Shown here one piece after another: positions 1-6,104 of a stretch of 21,932 bases of DNA. Both the position numbers and the translations under genes were made by a program. The stretch is from a virus: positions 1 to 21,932 of the IMG/VR virus record IMGVR_UViG_3300037427_000312; one strand, given 5' to 3'. Positions within the stretch are counted from its first letter, which is position 1. Every line of letters begins with the position of its first letter. Below the pieces are notes generated by a model that was not told the DNA's origin, ran no database searches, and was given only the letters and a program-made list of their open reading frames with translations.

Positions 1-2
1 AA

Positions 3-359
3 CAAGTTGATGCTGCAAAAGCTTCTTTTGGAACTGACAATGTTGATAAAAGTTTTGATAGAAAATTAAAATCTCTAAAAAGAAAATTAAAAAGAGCAGA
101 TAAACGTGGAATAAATATAGAAAGCTATGATACTAGAGACGCTTCAGGTGTAGGAATTACCAAATCACCAGTTAAACACAACTCAGCTTCTGGTAGAAGT
201 CATATACATAGTAAATATCACACTTCTTATGAAGGAGATGCTACTTTTCCTAAAGATAAAAAGAAAGGCGGACCAGTTGTAAAAGGAGATCACGGGCCAA
301 GTAGATTTAAAAAACAAAAACAAGAAGCAGAAGCTAATAAAGAAAATAAAGAAAAATAA
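3..359 (+). CDS. Hypothetical protein, 3' part only
   Basis: An open frame enters from the left edge and gives 118 residues before TAA at 357-359; its start lies outside the window. The visible protein is very basic and hydrophilic. A Lys/Arg-rich helical stretch (about residues 20-35) is followed by a low-complexity Ser/His/Gly part and a Lys/Glu/Gln-rich C-terminus ending in KENKEK. No membrane segment or catalytic motif is seen. It contains a KSPVK tetrapeptide-type motif (residues 54-58) that resembles the SPLK of the next gene. I do not recognise the family. By position it could be a DNA-binding or virion cargo protein, but this is only inference. It is followed after 18 bases by a 49-aa gene on the same strand. 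Confidence 0.6.
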   Translation, partial: QVDAAKASFGTDNVDKSFDRKLKSLKRKLKRADKRGINIESYDTRDASGVGITKSPVKHNSASGRSHIHSKYHTSYEGDATFPKDKKKGGPVVKGDHGPSRFKKQKQEAEANKENKEK

Positions 360-377
360 AACTAAAATAACTAAGCA

Positions 378-527
378 ATGAACTCACCATTAAAAAATCA
401 AAATAAGGGATACGAATCCCCAAAACAAGAAAAAGCAAACTTGATGCATGATAATCCAATAGCAAAAGACGCTAGTGGAGGAAGAGATAAATCTTTTATG
501 TCTAAGCATTCAAAATCAAGAATGTAA
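378..527 (+). CDS. Small hypothetical protein (49 aa) with SPLK motif
   Basis: ATG at 378 opens a 49-codon frame ending in TAA at 525-527. The protein is hydrophilic and basic, starts MNSPLKNQ and ends in a Lys/Ser-rich tail (KHSKSRM), with no hydrophobic segment. Support for it being real: it fills the gap between two genes on the coding strand, its start follows an A-rich stretch (aactaagca) like other starts here, and its composition matches its left neighbour. Against: it is short and I cannot test conservation. Similar small SPLK-starting proteins seem common in uncultured marine Bacteroidota phages (from memory). Function unknown. Confidence 0.5.
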   Translation: MNSPLKNQNKGYESPKQEKANLMHDNPIAKDASGGRDKSFMSKHSKSRM

Positions 528-555
528 CAGTACGAGAACTGTTTAAAACTCGAGT

Positions 556-592
556 CAAACAATAACAATAACAATAACAAAAACAAAACAAA
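556..592 (+). promoter_or_regulatory. AAC-rich 5' leader of the 593-1039 gene
   Basis: Just before the ATG at 593 lies a run made only of A, C and T, with repeated AATAAC hexamers (561-578) followed by AAAACAAAACAAA. It has no Shine-Dalgarno sequence and almost no capacity to fold. An unstructured A-rich leader is the known substitute for Shine-Dalgarno in Bacteroidota and would be expected to give strong translation. Upstream, AACAGT (526-531) and ACTGTT (538-543) form a 6-bp inverted repeat and ACTCGAGT (548-555) is a palindrome. Either could mark a promoter or operator, but no consensus promoter is recognisable. Confidence 0.45.
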
Positions 593-1039
593 ATGGCAAA
601 ATTTGTAAAATTTAAAATTTCTAACGGTACTACTTTAGCTGCTGGTGGAAACTACGCAAGAGACGTACTCGTTAATATTGACGATATTGAAAACGTAGCT
701 GATGCTGTAAATGGTGGTGTTTATACTGCAATTGTAACGCTAAAAGGTATTGTAGGATTAGAAGCTGGTCATGCTAATGGCGCTACTGTTCCTGCTGGTA
801 CTATTGGTGGTAGAATACTTACTTTAACTGTATCTACTTCTGCTACTGCTGCTGTAAATCCAACAGCTATTACAGTTAGTGGAAACATGCCTTCGCAAGC
901 AATTATGAGAGCTATGACTGCAAACCCAGGTGGTGTTGCTGCAAGTGCTCAACTAGGCTTAGATGGTGGTGGTGTAAGACCAGCTGATGACCAAATGTAT
1001 TGGTCAAGTGCGGTATTCAGTTCTGATAACACTTTATAA
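593..1039 (+). CDS. Probable virion structural protein, beta-rich (148 aa)
   Basis: A 148-residue protein, MAKFVKFKISNG... at the N-terminus, rich in Gly, Ala, Thr and Val with alternating hydrophobic residues that predict mostly beta strands. It has no signal peptide, membrane segment or catalytic motif. Codons such as AAC and GAC are more frequent than in neighbours, as also seen in the major capsid gene, and the leader is AAC-rich; both suggest high expression. Small beta proteins of this kind in marine phages are often head-decoration or other abundant virion proteins, but I infer this from composition and position, not from a recognised domain. The C-terminus (MYWSSAVFSSDNTL) is more aromatic and could be an interaction tail. 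Start chosen at 593 because the leader ends exactly there. Confidence 0.55.
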   Translation: MAKFVKFKISNGTTLAAGGNYARDVLVNIDDIENVADAVNGGVYTAIVTLKGIVGLEAGHANGATVPAGTIGGRILTLTVSTSATAAVNPTAITVSGNMPSQAIMRAMTANPGGVAASAQLGLDGGGVRPADDQMYWSSAVFSSDNTL

Positions 1040-1047
1040 ACTAAATT

Positions 1048-1203
1048 ATGAAATCTAGAGGCTTAGGTGACAACATAGAGAAGTTTACAAAAGCTTCAGG
1101 TATCAAAAAGTTAGTTGATAATGTATCAAAAGGTTTAAACATTCCCTGCGGCTGTTCAGGTCGTAGGGATGCTTTAAACAAAATGTTTCCTTCAAAAAAA
1201 TAA
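1048..1203 (+). CDS. Conserved-looking CGC microprotein (51 aa)
   Basis: ATG at 1048 (leader ctaaatt) opens a 51-codon frame ending in TAA at 1201-1203, two bases before the next ATG. The protein has a helical, basic N-terminal half containing GLGDNIEKFTKASGIKKLV, then NIPCGCSGRRDALNKMFP with C34 and C36. The pattern (G-L-G-D-x-I-E-K, CGC, R-R-x-x-L-N-x-x-F-P) matches, from memory, a small protein often found in uncultured marine Bacteroidota phages, where it is unannotated. The CxC-RR element could bind metal or be redox active. One CxC pair is too few for a zinc site by itself, so a dimer or a partner would be needed. It precedes the HExxH protein and the holin, so it may belong to the same functional group. 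Confidence 0.65.
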   Translation: MKSRGLGDNIEKFTKASGIKKLVDNVSKGLNIPCGCSGRRDALNKMFPSKK

Positions 1204-1205
1204 TT

Positions 1206-1514
1206 ATGGCTTTTAAACTAAACAATCCTCCGTATACTAAAAAAACTCCGGTATATCATGTACCTATGGAAGATGGTGTAATGGGTAAAGCTAATAATAA
1301 TGGAACTATTATTATAAATAAAGATGTAGATCCTGAGCAAGCAGAAAAAGTAGTAGCTCATGAAGAGGTTCACATTGATCAAATGAAAAGAGGTGATTTA
1401 AATTATGATGATGAAAACGTGTACTGGAAAGGAAAGACATATCCAAGAAGCGAAATGAATGAAGGTGATTCTGCTTTACCTTGGGAAGATGAAGCATATA
1501 AAAAAGTAGTATGA
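1206..1514 (+). CDS. Miniature HExxH (zincin-like) metallopeptidase candidate
   Basis: A 102-residue protein with AHEEVHIDQM at 51-60, which is a textbook HExxH zinc motif (H52, E53, H56) in a helix preceded by EQAEKVV. A plausible third ligand is in LPWEDEAY (E94 or E96), about 40 residues downstream as in gluzincins. The central KRGDLNYDDENVYWKGK segment is polar and aromatic. There is no signal peptide or membrane segment. HExxH with a downstream E-A is established for many zinc peptidases, but at 102 aa this is near the minimum, so activity is inference. Its last codons overlap the ATG of the holin gene (ATGA at 1511-1514), coupling the two. Possible roles are cell-wall or envelope cleavage at lysis, or maturation of a virion protein. 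An inactive structural relative is also possible. Confidence 0.6.
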   Translation: MAFKLNNPPYTKKTPVYHVPMEDGVMGKANNNGTIIINKDVDPEQAEKVVAHEEVHIDQMKRGDLNYDDENVYWKGKTYPRSEMNEGDSALPWEDEAYKKVV

Positions 1515-1969
1515 GTAAAAAGAAATTCAAAGACACAACCGTTGGACAATTATTGTTTGGAGCAGCTTCTGTAATAAATCCTACTTTAGGAAATATATTA
1601 CAAGGCGTAACTTCACCAAAAGAGGCTATTGAAGCTATTACTAAAGCCGATGCTCCTGCAGAGGATAAGGTAAAACTACAACAAATAATATACGAACAAC
1701 AAACAAAAGAAATAGAAGCTATCACATCTAGATGGAAAGCGGATTCTATGTCTGATTCATGGCTAAGTAAAAATGTACGTCCACTAGTATTAGTGTGGTG
1801 TATAGTTATATTTTCAATGGCAGGAATTTTAGACAGTATAGAGACGCTACCATTTCATATAAATGAATTATGGAATGATACTTTCGAGAAAATAATGATG
1901 TCAGTCGTCTTAGCCTATTTCGGTGGACGAACGACGGAAAAAGCAAGTAATATATTTAAACAAAAATAA
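1511..1969 (+). CDS. Holin of the 3TM type (GTA_holin_3TM-like)
   Basis: 152 residues. The N-terminal half is soluble and helical (LGNILQGVTSPKEAIEAI, then an acidic/basic helix at 45-80). The C-terminal half has SDSWLSKNVRPLVLVW, a hydrophobic segment at about 90-108, and a second segment at 128-137 ending in YFGGRTTEK. The NVRP-hydrophobic and YFGGR signature is what I recall for the phage holin family with up to three transmembrane segments (Pfam GTA_holin_3TM). Holins form lesions in the inner membrane at the end of infection. The ATG overlaps the stop of the HExxH gene in an ATGA, so both are probably translated from one message. No muramidase or amidase gene is visible in the window, so the lytic enzyme is either elsewhere or is the HExxH protein. 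Confidence 0.75.
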   Translation: MSKKKFKDTTVGQLLFGAASVINPTLGNILQGVTSPKEAIEAITKADAPAEDKVKLQQIIYEQQTKEIEAITSRWKADSMSDSWLSKNVRPLVLVWCIVIFSMAGILDSIETLPFHINELWNDTFEKIMMSVVLAYFGGRTTEKASNIFKQK

Positions 1970-1977
1970 AAATTAAA

Positions 1978-2538
1978 ATGGGATATTTTAGCAAAGCAAT
2001 AGCTATAACAAAAAGCGATACAATAAATACTCTTCCAGCATGGGAATTTATGAATCAAACTGGAACTCTAGGTACTTACTTAGCAGGTTCTTTAATTTAT
2101 GTTGGAGGTGCAGGAGATGTTAATGTTATCCCTGCAGGAACAGTAGGTGTACAAAACACAGTAATATCTTTAAGTATGATTAACGATCAAAGAGGTACTA
2201 ACTATACAGCTGCTAATAACGTTGCCACAACATCAACTGGTAGTGGATCAGGTTTAACAGTTAATACTACCGTTGCTTTTCAATTAGTAACTGCTGTTGC
2301 TGTAGGTAATAGTGCTGGTAGTGAATACAAAGTAGGTGATATAATAACAATTACTGGTGGTGACGCTAATGCTAAAGCTACAATAACAGAAATAAAAAGT
2401 TTATTACCTGTTGTAGGAGATGGAGTTGAATTTTCTGGATTAGACGCGGGAGATATTGTACCTATATATGTTGATTACGTATTAAGTACAAATACTAGCG
2501 CTACATTGTTAGTAGCTGGTAGAGAATCATCTATGTAA
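1978..2538 (+). CDS. Probable virion structural protein, beta-rich (186 aa)
   Basis: 186 residues starting MGYFSKAIAITK. It is Gly/Thr/Val/Asn-rich and almost entirely predicted beta. Two spaced modules are visible: NYTAANNVATT...GSGLTVN (about 75-95) and EYKVGDIITITGGDANA (about 115-132). This kind of short Y-x-V-G-D-x-I-T-I-x-G-G module is common in phage tail and capsid decoration proteins, as far as I recall. No hydrophobic export signal or enzyme motif. The start at 1978 follows the A/T leader aaattaaa with no Shine-Dalgarno. It is separated from the next gene by a 62-base leader, so it may close one transcription unit. Likely a minor capsid or head-decoration protein; a fibre component is the alternative. 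Confidence 0.5.
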   Translation: MGYFSKAIAITKSDTINTLPAWEFMNQTGTLGTYLAGSLIYVGGAGDVNVIPAGTVGVQNTVISLSMINDQRGTNYTAANNVATTSTGSGSGLTVNTTVAFQLVTAVAVGNSAGSEYKVGDIITITGGDANAKATITEIKSLLPVVGDGVEFSGLDAGDIVPIYVDYVLSTNTSATLLVAGRESSM

Positions 2539-2600
2539 ATAATTAATATACGGGTGACTATATAAATAAGAATAATAACAAATTAAATTAAATTAAAATT
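2539..2600 (+). promoter_or_regulatory. A/T leader before the 2601 gene cluster
   Basis: This 62-base gap holds a small GC island (acgggtgac, 2550-2558) followed by TATATAAATAAGAATAATAAC and then three ATTAAA-type repeats ending in AAAATT directly before the ATG at 2601. It could contain a promoter for the run of overlapping genes that follows, but no consensus is recognisable. The final AATTAAAATT-ATGAG is shared in near-identical form with the leader of the major capsid gene (9752-9772). Confidence 0.35.
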
Positions 2601-2852
2601 ATGAGTAAAGAAATTAAAAAAATTACTGACGAGCAATTAGAAAAAGTAAATAAACAGCAAAATGAACTTAGTGAATTACTAAGATCATTAGGTGTATTAG
2701 ATGTTCAAAAACAAAATTTACATCAAAAAATTAGTGATCTTTCTAAAGTTATTGAAGAAACTAAAAAAGAATTAGAGGAAGAATATGGTTCTGTTAATAT
2801 CGATTTAAAAGACGGATCATATACTGACATCGAAAAAGAAGATGCAAAGTAA
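2601..2852 (+). CDS. Small coiled-coil protein (83 aa)
   Basis: 83 residues. Residues 8-65 are a nearly uninterrupted amphipathic helix with heptad-like Leu/Ile/Val spacing (ELSELLRSLGVLDVQKQNL and KISDLSKVIEETKKELEEE), followed by a short acidic tail (GSVNIDLKDGSYTDIEKED). Small coiled-coil proteins with this EEEYG-x-x-NI-x-L-x-DG-x-Y pattern are frequent in phages near structural genes, from memory, but have no assigned role. The start at 2601 follows a perfect A/T leader. Its last 11 bases overlap the next gene, so the two are probably translationally coupled. Possible roles: assembly chaperone or small virion component. Confidence 0.65.
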   Translation: MSKEIKKITDEQLEKVNKQQNELSELLRSLGVLDVQKQNLHQKISDLSKVIEETKKELEEEYGSVNIDLKDGSYTDIEKEDAK

Positions 2853-3069
2853 TATTAGAAAAATCAGTATTGGATCTGATTATAAAAATGATGCCATGCA
2901 TTACGCGATTGGACAACAGGTCTATGGTGGACATGATATAGCTTATATCGTATATGATGAATCCGATAATTCTTATAATATTTATATAAAGAAAAACAAT
3001 GAGGTGTTGCCTTGGAAGAAGTTTAATTCTAACATGGCAATATCTGTTGAGTATGATTTAGAATACTAA
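2842..3069 (+). CDS. Conserved-looking hypothetical protein (75 aa)
   Basis: 75 residues beginning MQSNIRKISIGSDYKNDAMH. It has the pattern RKISIG-x-DYK near the N-terminus, an alternating polar/hydrophobic middle (IAYIVYDESDNSYNIYIKK) predicted as beta strands, and WKKFNSNMAISVEYDLEY at the end. I recall similar small proteins in marine Bacteroidota phage contigs but no known function. It overlaps the upstream coiled-coil gene by 11 bases and its TAA shares an A with the next ATG (TAATG), so it sits inside a translationally coupled chain. No metal, nucleotide or membrane motif is visible. Confidence 0.6.
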   Translation: MQSNIRKISIGSDYKNDAMHYAIGQQVYGGHDIAYIVYDESDNSYNIYIKKNNEVLPWKKFNSNMAISVEYDLEY

Positions 3070-3674
3070 TGAAAAGTTTATATGATTTTATTATACAACC
3101 TTTAGGTGATAAATATAGTAACACGGTAAAGATTGGAAACAAAAATATTGTTGTTAATACTAAAATTGAAAACTGGAAGTTTGTAAATAGATTAGCAATA
3201 GTAAAACAAACTCCTTTAGCTTTTAATACTAAAATAAAAGTAGGAGATATTGTAGTAATTCATCAAAATGTTTTTAGAACCTTTTATGATATGAGAGGTG
3301 AAAAAAAGAAAAGTAGATCTTACTTTAAAGATGATTTGTATTTTTGTGCTATTGATCAGGTATATTTATATAAAAATAAAGAAGGTTGGCATAGTTTTGG
3401 CGATAGATGTTTTATAAAACCTATTAAAGATACTGATGATCTAACGTTAGATAAAGAGAAAAAGTTAATTGGCATATTAAAATATGGTAATAACTCATTA
3501 AACGCACTTAATATTAACCCAGAAGACTTGGTAGGTTATACGCCGAATGGAGAATGGGAGTTTTTAGTAGAAGGAGAGCGTTTATATTGTATGAAATCAA
3601 ATGATATTGTTATAAAGTATGAGCGTAAAGGAAACGAAAAAGAATATAATCCAAGCTGGGCGAGTAGCAGTTAA
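3069..3674 (+). CDS. Phage co-chaperonin with two GroES-like domains
   Basis: 201 residues that read as two GroES-like halves. Half one (about 5-102) has FIIQPLGDKY (compare RPLGDRV of GroES), KVGDIVVIHQNVFR (compare the VGD-x-V strand) and YFKDDLYFCAIDQVYLY. Half two (about 107-186) has SFGDRCFIKPI, then LVGYTPNGEWEFLVEGERLY and SNDIVIKYE, closely matching the GroES ending V-x-x-DGEEYLILRESDILAIVE in pattern. GroES-type proteins cap the GroEL folding chamber; T4 gp31 and similar phage versions help fold capsid proteins. Position, shortly before terminase and capsid genes, agrees. The start overlaps the previous stop (TAATG). The last 56 bases overlap the next gene in another frame, beginning almost exactly where the second domain ends. 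The double-domain reading is mine and not searched. Confidence 0.6.
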   Translation: MKSLYDFIIQPLGDKYSNTVKIGNKNIVVNTKIENWKFVNRLAIVKQTPLAFNTKIKVGDIVVIHQNVFRTFYDMRGEKKKSRSYFKDDLYFCAIDQVYLYKNKEGWHSFGDRCFIKPIKDTDDLTLDKEKKLIGILKYGNNSLNALNINPEDLVGYTPNGEWEFLVEGERLYCMKSNDIVIKYERKGNEKEYNPSWASSS

Positions 3675-3894
3675 AGAATTAATTAAAGTTGCTAAAGAAC
3701 CCATTATAGATTTTGGACCAGATATTTCCGCAGATAGATTAAAGAATGCTGCAGCTACTAAAAAATTAGCAATATTTGATGCTTTTGAGATTTTGAATAG
3801 AATACAAGAAGAGCAAGATATGTTAGAAAATAAACCTAAAGAAGTGAAAAAAGAAACTACTTTTAAAGGTTTTGCAGAAGGGAGATCTAAGTAA
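3619..3894 (+). CDS. Candidate terminase small subunit (91 aa)
   Basis: 91 residues, mainly helical: a basic N-terminus (MSVKETKKNIIQAGRVAVKELIKVAKE), then a second helical segment with ADRLKNAAATKKLAIFDAFEILNRI, and a Lys/Glu-rich tail. The main reason for the name is position: it lies directly upstream of the large terminase, whose ATG shares the A of this gene's TAA. Small terminase subunits recognise phage DNA and form rings; they are usually helical and poorly conserved, often longer than this (about 100-200 aa). No clear helix-turn-helix is visible, so the call is tentative. The gene begins 56 bases inside the co-chaperonin gene in the +1 frame relative to it. Confidence 0.45.
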   Translation: MSVKETKKNIIQAGRVAVKELIKVAKEPIIDFGPDISADRLKNAAATKKLAIFDAFEILNRIQEEQDMLENKPKEVKKETTFKGFAEGRSK

Positions 3895-6104
3895 TGTACG
3901 AGCAAACTTTATATAAAGTATTACCTAATTATATTAAACCTAAAACTCTTAAAAAACAAAATAAATTTAAGAAGTGGGAGTATGGATATAATGAAGATCA
4001 CGATATGGTGATTATATCTAAAACAGGTGAAATAGGTGAGGTATATGAAATTCAAAATTTAAAAATAGCTTTACCTAAAAAAGAAAAGGTTCATAAATTT
4101 GAAAATGATAGATGGAGTAAAACTGAATATCCTAAAGCTTTAAGTAAAATTAAAACGGTTTTTGATTGGAAACAATATCCTCAAGACTTTAAAGAAAAGT
4201 GGTTTGAATATATTGATGAAGAATTTAAAAAACGTGAAGAAGGTTATTGGTTTTATAACAATGGAAAAGCTACTTATATTACAGGTACTCATTACATGTA
4301 TCTACAATGGTCTAAAATTGATGTTGGAGCACCAGATTATAGAGAAGCAAATAGATTATTCTTTTTATTTTGGGAAGCTTGTAAAGCTGATATAAGAGCA
4401 TATGGAATGTGTTATCTTAAGAATAGACGTTCTGGATTTTCTTTTATGGCTTCAGGAGAAGTTGTAAACTTAGCTACAATATCTAGTGATTCAAGATATG
4501 GAATACTATCTAAAACAGGTCCTGATGCTAAAAAAATGTTTACCGACAAAGTAGTTCCAATATCAGTTAACTATCCTTTCTTTTTTAAACCGATTCAAGA
4601 TGGTATGGATCGACCTAAAACAGAATTAGCATATAGAGTACCTGCTTCTAAATTTACTAGAAAAAGTATAGAATCAGGAAGTGAGGATTTAGAGCTACAA
4701 GGTCTTGATACAACGATTGACTGGAAAAATACAGGGGACAATAGTTATGATGGTGAAAAACTAAAACTATTAGTACATGATGAATCTGGTAAATGGGAAA
4801 GACCAAACAATATTTTAAATAACTGGAGGGTTACAAAAACCACTCTAAGACTTGGTAGTAGGATTATTGGTAAATGTATGATGGGATCAACATCTAACGC
4901 ATTAGATAAAGGAGGTAGAAATTTTAAAAAACTATATGATGATTCAGATGTTACGAAAAGAAACAGCAATGGACAGACTCGCTCAGGACTATATTCTTTG
5001 TTCATTCCTATGGAATGGAATTACGAAGGATACATTGATTCTTACGGGATGCCTGTATTCGACACTCCACAAAGAAAAGTGCATGGACCTCATGGAGTAC
5101 CAATTAAACTCGGAGTTGTTAAATATTGGGAGAATGAGGTAGAAGGATTAAAAGAAGATCAAGATGGTTTAAATGAATTCTATAGACAATTCCCAAGAAC
5201 CACTAAGCACGCTTTTAGAGATGAATCTAAATCATCTTTATTTAATCTTACAAAAATATATCAACAGATAGATTTTAATGAAGATTTAAAAAACACATTA
5301 GGGGTTTCAAAAGGTAGTTTTCAATGGGAAAATGGTCATAAAGATACAAAAGTTATATTTGTTCCAAACAATCAAGGAAGATTTTTAGTAACGTGGGTTC
5401 CACCTACGCATCTTCAAAACAAAAGATATTTAAAAAATGGAGTTAATTATCCTAGTAATGAGCATTGTGGTGCTTTTGGATGTGACCCATATGATATATC
5501 TGGAACTGTAGACAAAAGAGGATCTAATGGATCTTTACACGGTTTAACAAAATTTAGCATGGAAGAAGTTCCACCTAATCATTTTTTCTTAGAATATATA
5601 GCGCGTCCACAAACTGCTGAAATATTTTTTGAAGATGTACTTATGGCTTGTGTATTTTACGGCATGCCAATATTAGCAGAAAACAATAAACCAAGATTAC
5701 TTTATTATTTTAAACGTAGAGGTTATAGAGGTTTTGCTATGAACAGACCAGATAAAAAAAGAAATAAATTATCTGTTACAGAAAGAGAAATAGGTGGTAT
5801 ACCTAATTCAAGTGAAGACATTAAACAAGCTCACGCATCTGCTATTGAAACCTACATAGAACATTTTGTAGGTTTAAAAGAAGTAGGTTATGGAGATATG
5901 TATTTTCAAAGAACATTAGAAGATTGGTCTAGATTTAATATAAATAATAGAACAACTCATGATGCTTCAATTAGTTCAGGTTTAGCTTTAATGGCTTGTA
6001 ACAAACACAGGTATTCACCTGTTAACAAGAGAGAATTAAAAGCTGTTGATCTAGGTATAAAAAAATACAACAATAAAGGAACTTTATCAAAAATTATAAA
6101 TTAA
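3894..6104 (+). CDS. terL: Terminase large subunit (packaging ATPase-nuclease)
   Basis: 736 residues, long for a terminase (usually 450-650) but similar to crAss-like ones. The N-terminal ~150 residues include GYWFYNNGKATYITGTHY, an adaptor-like segment I associate with Crassvirales-type terminases. ATPase motifs: a deviant Walker A KNRRSGFS (176-183), Walker B LLVHDE (D296, E297) and a coupling motif GSTSN (331-335). RNase-H-fold nuclease: FGCDPYD (D531), ILAEN (E596) and TTHDASIS (D690) are the expected three acidic residues. The enzyme cuts concatemeric DNA and pumps it through the portal. It overlaps the upstream gene by one base and the portal gene by one base (TAATG both times), so the packaging genes are translationally coupled. 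Confidence 0.92.
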   Translation: MYEQTLYKVLPNYIKPKTLKKQNKFKKWEYGYNEDHDMVIISKTGEIGEVYEIQNLKIALPKKEKVHKFENDRWSKTEYPKALSKIKTVFDWKQYPQDFKEKWFEYIDEEFKKREEGYWFYNNGKATYITGTHYMYLQWSKIDVGAPDYREANRLFFLFWEACKADIRAYGMCYLKNRRSGFSFMASGEVVNLATISSDSRYGILSKTGPDAKKMFTDKVVPISVNYPFFFKPIQDGMDRPKTELAYRVPASKFTRKSIESGSEDLELQGLDTTIDWKNTGDNSYDGEKLKLLVHDESGKWERPNNILNNWRVTKTTLRLGSRIIGKCMMGSTSNALDKGGRNFKKLYDDSDVTKRNSNGQTRSGLYSLFIPMEWNYEGYIDSYGMPVFDTPQRKVHGPHGVPIKLGVVKYWENEVEGLKEDQDGLNEFYRQFPRTTKHAFRDESKSSLFNLTKIYQQIDFNEDLKNTLGVSKGSFQWENGHKDTKVIFVPNNQGRFLVTWVPPTHLQNKRYLKNGVNYPSNEHCGAFGCDPYDISGTVDKRGSNGSLHGLTKFSMEEVPPNHFFLEYIARPQTAEIFFEDVLMACVFYGMPILAENNKPRLLYYFKRRGYRGFAMNRPDKKRNKLSVTEREIGGIPNSSEDIKQAHASAIETYIEHFVGLKEVGYGDMYFQRTLEDWSRFNINNRTTHDASISSGLALMACNKHRYSPVNKRELKAVDLGIKKYNNKGTLSKIIN

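Noticed and set aside
526-555. AACAGT/ACTGTT inverted repeat and ACTCGAGT palindrome as terminator or attachment site
   Set aside because: The stem is only 6 bp, no T run follows, and there is no integrase or repeated partner in the window. Kept only as a possible operator.
561-592. AATAAC repeats as a microsatellite or CRISPR-like repeat
   Set aside because: Units are six bases, directly adjacent, and end at a start codon; a translation leader explains them better.
1141-1170. Possible hairpin (CCCTGCG with CGTAGGG) in the 51-aa gene
   Set aside because: It falls exactly on the codons of the CGCSGRRD motif, so the pairing is most simply a by-product of coding.
1312-1725. 137-residue open frame on the minus strand
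   Set aside because: It lies fully opposite the HExxH and holin genes, is rich in Phe/Leu/Ser as expected for antisense of A-rich coding DNA, and has no leader.
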